In this document: positions 11,080-24,300 of the stretch, one piece after another
How positions within the stretch are numbered: position 1 is the first letter of the stretch
Layout of the letters: every line of letters starts with the position of its first letter
Assembly (NCBI GenBank): GCA_032622095.1
Contig: CP136061.1
Span: 236,919,815-236,983,814, forward strand
Reading direction: 5' to 3'
Source of the DNA: Siphonodentalium dalli
Lineage: Eukaryota; Mollusca; Scaphopoda; Gadilida; Siphonodentaliidae
DNA: 64,000 nucleotides
Position numbers and translations under genes: made by a program
The notes under the pieces: generated by a model
Databases searched by the model: none
The model's input: the letters and a program-made list of their open reading frames with translations, nothing else
Told to the model about the DNA's origin: nothing

Positions 11080-14000
11080 AGCGGCCAAATCGAAAAAGAG
11101 CTCTAGTTTTCGAGATACCCCTACCCACGGTAGAACAAGTTTAAACTAACTTTATTTAAAGGAGAAATATATACTCTTTACGAAAATGATAGTGAAAAGT
11201 AACGGAATTGGTGGTGGCTATTCTCAAATTGACGATGAACGATACCCACCAGTGACATTTCCCAGAAATTAGCGATTTTGGTAAAGTGAGCCCTGCGGCT
11301 ATGTCCTAAGATATTTGCCCACATTGTTGGTGTTAAAATGACTACAGCATACCATATTTGTAACTGATATGCAAGAAGTGTTGGTTAATTTGGATTTTCG
11401 TGCCATTTGGAGCCGAAACATTTATTTTTTATTGAAAAATCACTCTTTTTCAAAACAATTATATTTTTCGAACATTATCATTCCAACGTATATTGCAATA
11501 ATATTGAAATATTTAGGTCATATGGTGTAGTAGTTATCTAACAAGCATATAAAGGAAGAAGTTAACAACAATTTTGAACGGTTTGCGAGATATTTGATTT
11601 TAGCTACCCCTCCCCCAAACACGTTTTTGGTCGAAACAAATACATATTTTTGATAATGTCATTACAAACATTTTTGAATTGATCAGAATGGGACCCAATA
11701 TGAATCTTGTACTGAAAGTGTTGTCCAGAGATGCCGTTTAATCGATTACAGATGTGTTCAGGCTTTCAGACCCCCAGTTACAACAACAACAATTATTTTA
11801 TTGATAACAGTTAATTTTGCATGCATTAACATCGATGTTAAGTATTAAAACCTTTGTTATAAACAACGTGACCAACTATATAACATATGGCTCAGTAGTT
11901 ATCTTGACAACACAAGTAGAAAGAATTTGACAGAAATTGAAAAATATCGGAATAGGTGGTGGCTATTGTCAAATCGACGATGAGCGATACCCTCCAGTGA
12001 CTTTTTCCATAAATTAACGATTTTGGTAAAGCGAGCCCTGTGGCTATGTCCTAGCCTATTTGCCCATATTGTTGGGGTTAAAATTACTACATCATACCAT
12101 ACTTCTACCTGATATGAAAAAAGTGTTGGTTAATTTAGATTTTCCTGCCATTTGGAGCCAAAATATTTATTTTTTGCTGAAAAATCGCACTTTTTCACAA
12201 AAATATTATTTTTCGAACATTATCATTCAAATGGATATTGTTATAATGCCCAAATATTTAATTCTTATGGTGATGCAGTTATCTGCCAAGCATGTGCAGA
12301 AAGAAGTTAACATAAATTTAGAACAATTTGCGAAATAATGGATTTTAGCTACACCTCCCCCAAACACGTTTTTGGTCGAAAAATTACATATTTATGTTCA
12401 GAACTTTACCAAATTTCCCAATTGATCATACTGGGACCCAACATAATTCTTTTGCTGAAAATTGAGCCCGGGGACATTGCTTAAGTGATTAAAGACGTGT
12501 TCAGGCTTCCAGACCACAAATTACAACAACAACGCATTTTATTTCCTATTACATACAATAAGTGTCGCATATCAATCAACCAATCAATAGTTTATTCTCA
12601 AAAAAATATATAATGGTATACAGATATTACAATAATTGGACAGCTGGAGAACCCAGCATGTCCGACGTATAGATGCGCAAGTACTCCATTCCCGTTTAAG
12701 ATTGAAATGCAGTAGTTTGAACTATGGCCAATTGATTAATCACATTAAAACGTCCCCTCTCTGTCATTGTGGCAAATAGAAAAAGCATATCTTTACTTTT
12801 TGGAATACAGTGGTTTTTATGTACAACAACTCAGTCAGCGCGAAAATATTAAAATAGTTGACGGGGTTCAGACATTTATCTCGAAAACAAAGCGATTTCC
12901 ATAATGCTGTCATTTGTTAAAACTTCGTGAAAAGTATTGAAACTGAGCGCGAAATTTACCACCTCCAGATCGTCTGCAATCTCACGGCGACGGGCGTATC
13001 AATGACGAAAACAACATTATCTGTGTAGCATTGCGTCCAATCAGCTCCAACGAAACTATGAGTATATCATTGTATCCAATCAGTTCCAACTGGATTACAT
13101 CCTAATTTTCCCCATACAATCTCCCTCCCAGATAAATTGTTTACCTCCGGATAGAACTACCACATACTTATATATCGCATAGTTTCGGCCACAATATATG
13201 TTGATATTGAATTCATAATCCCTTCAGTACATGATGTGTTCAAGACCTCAAATGGGGAAGGGGTACACACAACAGTGAACATTTGCCAGCCGCTTGTTGT
13301 GGAGTGCCACATGATGCAGACTTTCGGGAACCAACACATATGTATATTCTGATAAAAACTAACCTTTGGTCAAGCCCTCAATTAATATTGGGGTCATATC
13401 ATTTCACCATGTGGTGTCTTCCAAGACTTCAAATAAAGTAGGGGTCCTCAAAATTTTGCCTTTCTTATTTTCCAGTCACTTTTCGTTAAGTGCTCATTCT
13501 TTCTGAACCCAAATCCATCTATTTACATTGTTTACGTCCTTGTACAATTAACTCGCCATTGTCCATACACGCAGTCAATGATGATATCGTTCCAATCCGT
13601 TGAGTGTTCTAGTCTTCAAATTGGGAAGGGGGTAATACAAACATTGAAAAATCGCATTATTTATTTTTCAGTCGCTTTTTGTAAAGTGTCCCTGACTGTC
13701 GGGTATTAACCCATCTATAACAATTGTGTATTTCTTTATAGAATATCGTCGTTTGACCATGAGGGCACATCCATTCAGTTCGTGGTAGGTTCAATGGTTT
13801 ACATGGGGTAGGGGTCCCTTAAAATTCGCCTTCATCGTTTGCCATCTGCTTTGTGTAAGGTGCCACGGTGTTCTCGCGACCGGCGGGCTCGCGAGACCAT
13901 TGCCATTCGGCCACAATCTCGGGTAATATGGATAGCTTATGCCTTGAGCTAGTGTTGTGTTCAAGACTTCAGATAGGGATGGAGTCCCCTGAGAGTAAAA

Positions 14001-16905
14001 TTTAGCCCTTTCATTTGCAGACCATTTGTTGTAAAGCGCCATAGGCTATCGGGAACCATCTCATCCATAACAGATTCGTATTGCCAGATAATAATCCCAT
14101 TTGTCCACAACTTCAGTTAACATTCAGAGCATATCATTTTGTTAAGACTTCAAGTTGGATAGTGGGGTCCTCAAGACATAGAAAATTCGCCTTCTTGTTT
14201 GCCAGCCGCTTTTTGTAAAGTGTTCCAGGATTTCGAGGGAACCAAATCACCCATATATCAATTAATAATTCCATGACAGAAATACCTTTCGATCACACAC
14301 TAAGCTAAGTATGAGAGAATATAACTTCAGTTCATGCTCTGATCAAGATATTAAATGGGTTAATGGGGTCCCCCCCCCCCCCCCCAAAACAGTGAGTATT
14401 CGCCTTTCACTTTCATCAACAACTTTTTGTAAAGTGACCCAGACATTCAAGACCCTGGTATACTGTACTCTTTATATAGCGTCCATTTCTCTACACACAC
14501 AGTTAATAATGGGAGCACAGCCTTTCGGTTCATTGTGTGTCCCAAGATTGCAAATTGGGCAGTGTGGCCTAACACATTACATTTCGTATTTGCCAGCCGC
14601 CTTTTGTAAAGTGTTCCAGGATTTCGAGAACAAAACCACCCATACAAATTGTAAATAATACATGAGAGCATATAGATTCGGTTCAGTGTGTGTTAAAGAG
14701 TTTAGAAGGGTTATGGGTACCCAAAAACAGTGAGATTTCGCCTTCTCTTTGCTAGCCACTTTTTGTAAAGTGCCCAGACATTGGGAAGCCAGCCAACCCA
14801 CACATCGTGCAATGAAGAGGTATATTTCCTGAATTACATACCATTTGTCCACTCCCCAGTTAATATTGAGAACATGTCCATCCATTAGTGTGTTTAAGAC
14901 TTTAAATGGGGTAGGGTGCTCTAAGAAAATATTCAGCTTTGGTTTTTGCCAGCCGACTTTTGTAAAGTACCCTAGCATTTTGGGAACCAAACTACCCATA
15001 TAACATGTATATTCCCTGATAGCACTACCTTTCGTTCACACTGATTTAATAATAAAAGCATGAATATTCGGCGCATGGTGTATTCAAGATTTTAAATGGG
15101 CATATAAAGGGGTCCCACAAAACAAAAAAATATTCGCCTTTGGAGTTTGCCATCTGATTTTCGTAAAGTGCTAAAGGCTTTCGGGATCCAACAAACCCAC
15201 CCATCAACACCATGTATGCGCCCCGATATTACTATTTTTGCCCACATCCTCAGTTAATATTTACAGCAATCATTTCAGTTCGTGAGTTGTTCAACTTTAA
15301 CACTTCAATTGTGTAGGGAGGGGGCCTAAAACAGCAAATTCGTCTTTCTTATTTATCAGCCACTTCGTGTAAAGCGACACATGCACAACCCATCCATACA
15401 AATTATGTATTCTCTGATAGAACTACATTCCCGTAACACTCTCGGTTAATATAGATAATTAGAGATCATATAGCTTAATTTCGTATTGCGTTGAAGCCTT
15501 TAAATTGGGTAGAGTGTTCTTGAAAAATATAGCAAATTCGCCCTTCATATTTGCCAAGCAAAGTGCCACACTGTTTCGGGAACAAACCCATCCATAAACA
15601 TTGTATATTTCCTTATGTAATTGTCCTTTATAATTACATGATTCTTAATACTGAGATCATATTTTGTTCAGTTCGTGGTGTGTTCAGGACGTCTAATAGG
15701 GCGGGGGAGCAATAATGATTTTGTTCTGTATGATTATGTTAGTCTATATTATGTGTCGTTTAGAACAAATACTTCAGTTGCTCAAAGTCGATATGTGTTA
15801 ATATAAAATTACATGTCATAAATAAAATATTGTGTTGTTGTTGTTGTAACTGGGGGTTTAATTGGAAACCTGAGGTCATCTAACACCAGGCTCGCGGTGT
15901 CTACGGATCACGTTTTCATCACACGAATAATGATTAGATGCTCATTAGAATAATTTAGAAAGGTCTGTCTTGTTATCATAAATATGTAGTTTTTCTACCA
16001 AATCGCGTCCGGGGGAGCTGTACCTAATTCCAATATCTTGAAAACCGTTGACAATTTATGTCATATTCTTTCTACTTGTGATGTCCAGATAACTACTGAG
16101 CCGTATGAATTATATAGTTGGTCACGTATTGTTTATAACAAAGGTTTTAGTACTTAACATCGATATTAATGCATGCAAAATTAACTGTTATCAATAAAAT
16201 AATTGTTGTTGTTGTTGTAACTGGGGGTCTGAAAGCCTGAACACATCCGTAATCGATTAAACGGCATCTCTGGACAACACTTTCAGTACAAGATTCATAT
16301 TGGGTCCCATTTAGATCAATTCGAAAATGTTTGTAATGACATTATCAAAAATATGTATTTTTTTTTACCAAAAACGTATTTGGGGGAGGGGTAGCTAAAA
16401 TCCAATATCTCGCAAACCGTTCAAAATTGTTGTTAACTTCTTTCTACATATGCTTGACAGATAACTACTACACCATATGGACTAAATATTTCAATATTAT
16501 TGCAATATACGTTTGAATGATAATGTTCGAAAAATATATTTTTTTTGAAAAAGAGCGATTTTTCAACAAAAAATAAATGTTTCGGCTCCAAATGGCACGA
16601 AAATCAAAATTAACCAACACTTCTTGCAAATCAGGTACAGATATGGTATGATGTAGTCATTTTAACGCCTACAATGTGGGCTAATAACTTAGGATATAGC
16701 CGCAGGGCTCACTTTACCAAAATCGTTAATTTCTGGGAAAAGTCACTGGTGGGTATCGTTCATCGTCGATTTCAGAATAGCCACCACCAATTCCGTTATT
16801 TTTCACTATCATTTTCGTCTACAGTATATATTTCTCCTTTAAAAAAAGTTGGTTTTAACTTGTTCTACCGTGGGTAGGGGTACCCGACCACTTTTGGCGT
16901 TTGGC
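11080..16905. mobile_element. Foldback-like composite: long inverted arms around a tandem array
   Basis: The left arm begins CAGCGGCCAAA (about 11081) and contains two direct units (11203-11800 and 11948-12540, about 745 bp apart). The right arm (about 16905 back to 15830) is the inverse, ending TTTGGCCGCTG, with one well-preserved and one degraded unit. Shared landmarks are CGGAATTGGTGGTGGCTATT, CATTTGGAGCCGAAACATTT and CAGTTACAACAACAACAATT. Between the arms lies the array at 13150-15720. The structure resembles a foldback element. No transposase frame was seen, and the open frames over the arms (12060-12338, 16674-17113) are not conserved between them. Confidence 0.65.
13150..15720. repeat. 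Diverged tandem array, unit about 180-215 bp, about 13 copies
   Basis: Each unit carries a TTTTGTAAAGTG-like core, then TTCGGGAACCAA, CCATCCATA, GTGTGTTCAAGACTTCAAAT, GGGTAGGGGTCC and ATTCGCCTT. Cores are seen near 13305, 13490, 13680, 13853, 14030, 14213, 14427, 14600, 14762, 14958, 15165, 15367 and 15560. A poly-C run sits at 14371-14385. Strong divergence between units implies age. Confidence 0.8.
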
Positions 16906-17805
16906 CGCTGTACTATTCAGGCACTATGCCAACTGGAGGAATGTAACATTCTACAAACATCGCAGAAGATCTCAAGCAAATCGACTGTACTACTCCATAG
17001 AAACCATCGTCCCAAACTATGCTCAATTGAAAATATTTACTTCTCGATTCGGGACTATCAGAGATAAACCATCGAAAACAATTTTGTCATTGAGAGTCAC
17101 TGCGTTTAATTAATATATAAGAATGACAGTGTGTGTTGTCAATTTGGATATAATATTTTTTTAAATAACTACTTTGAGCAAAAAATTTCTCCATTTCTAT
17201 TTGATCACCACACCGGAGTGTTTCACATAACTTTAAATGTGATCTAATTTTGACACAGTACAGTCATTCTGTGATAAATATGTGATAATTGACGTAATTG
17301 AAGGTAATGTTTAATTCAAATTTGTTTGCCCAATTTATATCTGACATAGTAGTTTCAGATTACTGTCAGTAAAATGCACATATATACCAATACTACTACT
17401 ACTATGAACCACTTGCTACCAACAATTAATCTGTTTGTAGATAGTTCTAATTCAGTGCTGTAAGTAAATTTCTCAGAATCATTTTTTAACTTATTAACTG
17501 AACATTCCTTAAATGAATGAGAACATGCCTTAAAATTCCCCCAAAATCAAGTGTGAACAAAAGTTAGAATTGTGCCCAAATTAGCAAGGATAATGACATG
17601 CCTACCTCTTGTGTACAAATATAAATATGAAGCTTCAGAAATTAACCATATCAGCAGAAGAAAAATCATTTATTAAGTTTCTTGAAGTAGGAATTCAGCC
17701 CCTAGAAGCGAAGAAATTTCTTCTGTTAATGTCAATTTTCAAGAATCAAGGGAATGTGGTAACTACTTATGAGCATAGTAGATTATCTCAATTTATAACA
17801 AATTA
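16906..17805. other. No feature recognised
   Basis: AT-rich. I looked here for the next polycystin exon on the minus strand and saw none. Confidence 0.4.
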
Positions 17806-18075
17806 TTAACCCTTTCATGATGGGAGCTGTTCTGGGGTGGCATTAAAGATCCTGTGACAGTGCATTCACTTAAATATGCGAGTCTCCCATAGAGAGTCTC
17901 GCATATATACAAGAGAATGCACTGGCTTACAAGATCGAGGTAAATATCGTTGGACCAATGTATTCTATTATATATGCAAGGTTCCCTATGGGAGACTCGG
18001 AAATGTAAGAGAATGGATTGGCACAGGATTTTTTGCGAAAAACATTTCAGAAAGCTCCAGTCATGGAAAGGTTAA
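17806..18075. mobile_element. TTAA-flanked dual-hairpin MITE, 270 bp, abutting exon H donor
   Basis: TTAACCCTTTCATGATGG at the left and CCAGTCATGGAAAGGTTAA at the right, with TTAA at both borders (17806-17809, 18072-18075). Two palindromes (about 17853-17930 and 17950-18024) centre on GAGTCTCCCATAGAGAGTCT and GGTTCCCTATGGGAGACTC. TTAA duplications with CCCTTT ends fit piggyBac-like MITEs. Confidence 0.75.
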
Positions 18076-18082
18076 ACCATAC

Positions 18083-18378
18083 CTCAGAGAATTTAGGCAT
18101 GTCATCAGATGGTGGATCTAGGAATATGTTTTTAATTGAACTGGTCATGGCGTAATAAACGGGAATCCTCTGCTGGCTATGTATGATGAACAGGATGATG
18201 GAGAGTGATGAGAAGTAAGTTAGTAGATCCTGTATGACCTCAATTGCTCTCTGGTCCATCTCCAGCTTTTTCCGTATGGTTTTCATAAAAGCGAAACTTG
18301 GACGTGGTTGGATATATTTGTCATCTTGTGATAATACAGGCTTCCCTCTGGATGGGTCTTGCTCTATGATTTCTTCAT
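18083..18378 (-). CDS. Exon H: linker and TM6 (S1 of the channel module)
   Basis: Exon of 296 nt: 2 nt and 98 codons, leaving in phase 0. The acceptor is ATTTTATCGCAG and the donor TGAG|GTATGG. It encodes an acidic linker, then MKTIRKKLEMDQRAIEVIQD, LLTYFSSLSIILFIIHSQQR and IPVYYAMTSSIKNIFL. This matches the start of the polycystin cation-channel domain, where the first helix (S1) is followed by an R-x-P-x-x-Y motif and the extracellular polycystin/TOP loop. The exon is squeezed between two MITEs, whose ends lie 13 bp upstream of the acceptor and 7 bp downstream of the donor. The next exon was not found in the remaining 18 kb. Confidence 0.92.
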
Positions 18379-21300
18379 CTGCGATAAAATGTAGAGTAAT
18401 GCCCTAAATAATCGACTCCTTAACCACAGCAGAATTATGGGTAATTTTTCAGGATTTAGTCGGAAATACGGCTTTTTGCCATTCATCGGAAAGCTCTCAG
18501 TGAGAGCTTTCCGATGAATGACAACAAGCCATATTTCCGACTAAATCCTGAAATATTACCCATAATTCTGCTGTGGTTGAGGAGTCGATTATTTAGGGCA
18601 TTACTGTAACGTAGGAAAAGTGAAGATTATTGCAATGACTTTTAACCCTTTCTTTACCAAATACACATTGACAAGTAGTTCCCTTTGGAAATGTTGAGAT
18701 AATAATTTCAACTAACGACCATAGACCACAGGTATTATCTGAACATTTCCCACTAAAGAATATGAATCTTTCTGCAGTTGTGTTAACTTTTCATCTGTCT
18801 GTCATCTGCTTTCCTGAATTCCTCTCCAGATGAAAAATAGGCAATTCCAATATATACTTTTATAACTTGGTGGGATAATCCATTTAGTAAAAAATGGGTT
18901 AAAGCAACTTGTAATCTTCAAGCCTAAACTTAAAGATGCATAATCCGATTAAGCGCCCCTCAATTACTATTTATTTGGATTCGGAGGTAAAAAATATTTG
19001 ATTTGAGTTGAGGAACCCACCTATTAATCTATTCTTGTAACTGAAGCGGCATTTCTAGAAATGTTGTTGTTGTTGGAATTTGATTATATGGGGACCATCG
19101 AATCAGATTGAGTACCTTTAATCCTGGTAACTGCAACTATTCAATGTTCGATTAACTATTCAATTTGGCCCCAATAATAAATTTTATTTTGGTTGGAAAA
19201 TTTTGGTTCAATAACTTTTGATTATCCCAAATGTCAATGCTAGGCGATTGTTCTACCATTCTCCGTTAACATCTTGAATATTTGGCAATGAGGGTATAAT
19301 TTATTCGGGTGCTTTTTTTAATCAACAGTTCCACGAAGTTCCATAAAAGTTAACCTTTCACACTAAAGTTTACTACATTTAAGGGTCAGATGATGCACAT
19401 TTCGTGAAAATTTCCTGGTATTTTAAAATGGATTTTCTCAAAATCTGTCAGGAATTTCTTTGTGAAATTTGGTACAAGCGATTATTGTGTCATAATATTT
19501 AAAGAACCATTGACCCATTGGAAATTATAACCTCATTTACTTTACTTTCGTGGCATGAAATTTTTTAATTTAAATATCACTGTTTTCGGGTACCAAGAAA
19601 TAGATTTTTTTCAAAAGTGCAGTTCATAAATCCATGAGATCATATCTGAAGATCATGTGAGGAGACTTAATTATTTTTGATTTGTGAAATTTAATGATTA
19701 TTTTAATTTAGAAAGGCAACTACCCATAAATAATTTTCTAATAGACTATATTGAGAATTTTTATGTCAGCCTCTTGATCAATGAAAAATTGGGCTGAGAA
19801 GAGTTCTGGATCATGGGTTCATGACCATCTCTTAACGCTGTGGCCTAACTCCAGTTGATTGTTCCCTGTTTGAGTGGAATACAATGCATTTCAACATTTG
19901 TTTTCATAGGGCTGGAATATTTGAGACTGCTTTATTCTTCATTATAATATATGGGGGTATGATGTTATATTATGCAATTAAAAATTTAACTCAATTTTCT
20001 GATACAAATGAAGCCTCCTCTCATAGAGGCAAGACAATAAGATATTTGATGATTGGAGTGTTGTGTGAAATTACTAATTATTCTAGCAGTTCTTTGTACT
20101 GAGAGGGACAAAAAAAGAACATAATATTTTCAACCTCTCAAATGTATTAAAATCCATTTGTTTTGGTTGTTTCTTAATAATTTCTCAGATTCTATATACA
20201 ATGAAGATGATGATATCTAAAAATTCAATATTTTCGCCAAACAGATTCAGAGAAAATCTCTTGCCATTTTTGGCTGGATTTATGCAAAACGTATATCTGA
20301 CCCTTAAGTATACACAAAGGGTATATTAAATTTAAAATAAGTATAATTATGCCATGTACTGCACCTTGAAGTATATCATTTCTGTCTGATCTGAAGTCTA
20401 CAGGCTTCTTCATCACCATGGTAACAATGGCTGCTACAACAGCAACCCTGATTGGCTGCGTCACAAATGCACTCTGGATGAAGGATGTCAGGAAGGATAT
20501 GAGCCATTCGACAGACATTGTGTAGCCACAACGGAGACCATATAACATTATAAAGTATGAGGCAGACAGTGAAGTTACCATCACGAGGCACCAGTTTATA
20601 TACACACACCACCATGGTAACCTGAAATAAAAAGGGAGATAAAAATCACTTTAACCCTCTCATTACTAAATGGATTCTCCTGACAGTTATTATTCATCTG
20701 GAGATATATTAAAAAAATAAAAGCCGACAGGCAGATGATAAGATAACATAAGTCCAAGGGATTCCAACTAAATGGCCTATGGTCATTGGTTGCAGGCCTT
20801 ATCATTCCCCCCAATTCAAGCCGACTACCGGTGTCCCCAAATTACGACAAAGTCCCCAAAATAAGAGTTTGTTTTATTGTTTTATCGATGTTTTTGACAG
20901 ACTAAACACATTTTTTTTTTCGATCGGAAACGGAAACGGAAATCAAAATCGGAACATTGTAAAACGCGGAATGCGAGTTCTAATTTAATAGTGAATTATC
21001 CCCCTTTGAAATTATCACACTCTTCTGTCTGGGAAAGATACGAATGTTTCAGCTTGGTTAGCGATGATTTTAGAATAAAATTTTGAAAATAATCATGAGT
21101 TCGCGAGGGAGGCCTCGAACAAGTGGCAAGTCTCACAATAAAACGAGCGGTACATACTCTTCCAAACGCAAACGAAAAGAGGAAGACAGTCAAACTGCGC
21201 CCATAACATCCTTCTTTACAAACATTGCCGCTGGCGAAACTGACAAAACGAAGTAAAATGAAAATTTCACTGAAACCGAAAGTGAGCCGACCGGCGACTG

Positions 21301-24300
21301 TCAGTCATTTTGTTCACTGCACTCTGTTCAATAAGGGGTTATTTAGCAAATTAGTGTTTCGTTAATAACCATCATCCCAAAATCCATATATATTATTAAA
21401 TACATGATTTCATCATCAACTTCATTCTTGATAAGTTGATTACATTTAATTTTTAATCAATTAATTTATTTATATTTTCATCAGTTTGTGACTTTGTCAC
21501 AATATACATAAGTTAGCACTTAAGTTCACATCATTTTGAACACATTCAGCAACAAGAATTAGATACTAAAATTATATTTATTAAATAATTGACTTAATAA
21601 TATATTAGAATTATGCACAAGAATAAAGTCAAAAAGTGTTTTGGGATGATGAGTTTGATATCCAATTCTGTAAATGGTACTGTATGAAACAATTTTCTGG
21701 ATGTGACCTTGTATATTGCTCTGAAAATGTGAAATGGACTAGAAATGAAAGATTCAATTCAATACAATTAGGTTGAAATAGATACTTATTATAGTCTGAG
21801 AAGCCAGGAAATGGCGTTTCGTGGACTTGAAATCTCAAATTTTCGCAAACCTGCCGGAACCATGGTCCGGCAGGTTTGTTCGGTGTCCCCAAATTAGACT
21901 AATGGAAAGCCCTGGGTTGCACTTATTATCTGAAAATTTCCTAAGGGAACTACTCGTCGATGAATATTTAGTAAAGAAAGAATTAACTATTTGAAAGTTT
22001 TCTGCACCAGAAGCTTATGAGGTAAAACCTGTGTATCTGTTAATATGAGAATTTAATTGGTACATAAAGACTTTAAAAAGATGCAGTTAGTCCAGTGTTG
22101 GACTTTTGGTAGGGTGCCCAAAAAATAAAAAAGGTTGTATGCTCATTAATGGTAAACGTTAGGCCAAACAAAAAAGAATATTTTATTCTCAGGCAATTTT
22201 GTTTGAAATCAATCGAATTTGTTCTTTATACTGTTCCCGAATTTGTATTTTATACCTTTTCGATTGATCTTTCAATATCCAACTTCCTGCTGACCGCAGA
22301 TCGAAATATTCAACACCTTTTACCATATAAACTAGGGGGGTTTGGACAGCCTGTGGTGACTATATATACCTGATAGCTATCGTTACCAATTGTCGTTTGT
22401 CGAATACCCACTCATACGCCATTGTATTTAGCTCCTATTCGATATTTGAAACATAACTAATTTCCATGGTACATTTTCCTATTTTCGTGTTACGCAGTTT
22501 ACAACTACGCTGAGATCCAAATCGTAATAAAATGGTCCAATGTGGGCCATTTTTTTCGATGTGGCTATGCCTGAGAATCAAACCCTTATTTTTTTGGCCT
22601 TAAAGATCATTCTTAATTATTGAACATATAGTTCTATTCTTATCCTCATTGTTTTAGATTAGACATTCTTTTGGGGTCTTCATGACACATCTGAGATATG
22701 AATGATGTTGATTGCTAGCAAATTTTCACTAATTTGGTGCCAAATCATGAGGCAAAGACTCAAAGGCTGAGATATAAAATTACTTAAAAGTTGGTCTTTT
22801 CTAAATTATTTCACATCAAAATCTGAACCATAAACAGTGACATAGAGTTGGCATACAGTTGATGAACCTCTGCACCAAATTTCAGTCAGATCTGATAACC
22901 CATGCCCGGATGGATTAACCCTTTACCCAACAAACCGGCCAAAACCGGCCAAATAAAGCTTCAACAGCCTAAAATATCTTCGGTCTGTCTCAATAGAACC
23001 ATACAAATATGGATATCATTGGAACCGGCTCCTTGATCACATTGTGATAGTTACAGTTATGCCCTGTGCCAATGCATTCTCTTATATATGCGAGTCGACC
23101 ATAGGTCGCCTCGCATATATAAGAGAATGCATTGGCCTAAAAAAATCCTTTTTTTAACACTTTTTACCATTTTTTCTTACATTCTTTAACAATTTTATAA
23201 TTTTTAATGTGTTAAGCCAATGCATTCTCTTATATATGCGAGGCGACCTATGGTCGACTCGCATATATAAGAGAATGCATTGGCACATGGCCGTTCTGTT
23301 GGGTAAAGGGTTAACAGACAGATGGACAAAGACAATACAGTATAACCCCCATTTTCTTTGAAAAGTTGAGTATAAAAATTATACTGCACGAATTTAAACA
23401 TGAGAAAAATATTATCTAGTCATTGGAAGGAACCATAGAATTATATAAGTCTATTAGGCGTTAGCAATTTTATTAGTTGGTTTACGAACCCGCCGACAAC
23501 TTTTTTCCGGAAATGCGAAAAAAAAATAATATATATTTTCAATGGAAACACGTTTGTACTTTACCCGTTTTAAGTCTAAGTTTCATTCCGGTTCCGATTC
23601 CGGACTAATTAACCCTCGGTAGCTGTTGTAAAAGTATAAACAATAGATTTCATAATCCGACTTAAATAACTACTAAGTCACAAACAATGTGAACGGATGT
23701 GTCCATTTCGATTGCGGGAAAAACTGTATAAACGAGTCCATTTTGTACTTTCGTTTTTGTGCATATCCGGCCGTATCTAGTGGAATTCTACGTATTTTTA
23801 CGTATTTTAAACGAAGTGTCTTTCTAAATGTTGATGGTCTGAGAAGTGTGCAGCTGTAGGCCTATTGTTGGCCCTCATTGATGAACAGTAACTGTTCTTA
23901 GTAACGGATTAGAGGTACGCATTGTGAACGGAACGTGTATGTTGCAAGACGGTCATTTTGTACTTTCGTTTTCACCCATTCATGTCCGGTTGTAACCTTT
24001 GTAAATTGTGTTTACTTATTCTAAACGACGTTTCTGCTTCTATTACAACAACCAACAGGACATTCATTACCATTTTATTTAGGTCTATATATTTATAAAA
24101 TAAACACAGAAAATTAACTATTGAAAAACAAAGAAAAGTAATTTTACGTGTACAGGTGTCATCTTATTTTTTATTGTTCCTGTTGATTAACGAGCTATAG
24201 TCAGGTCAGGCACATCCTGAATTTCACTATTATAGCGATATGCCACTATTATAGTGATATTTGACTATCACATATTCATGTTTCCTTTATTTGCGTCGGG

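Noticed and set aside
14311-14999. Frames of 74-140 codons in the diverged tandem array
   Set aside because: They run through non-coding tandem units and differ from unit to unit.
16674-17113. Overlapping plus frames in the right foldback arm
   Set aside because: The corresponding frames are not preserved in the left arm.
19884-20102. Hydrophobic plus frame between exons G and H
   Set aside because: Intronic, on the opposite strand and without family resemblance.
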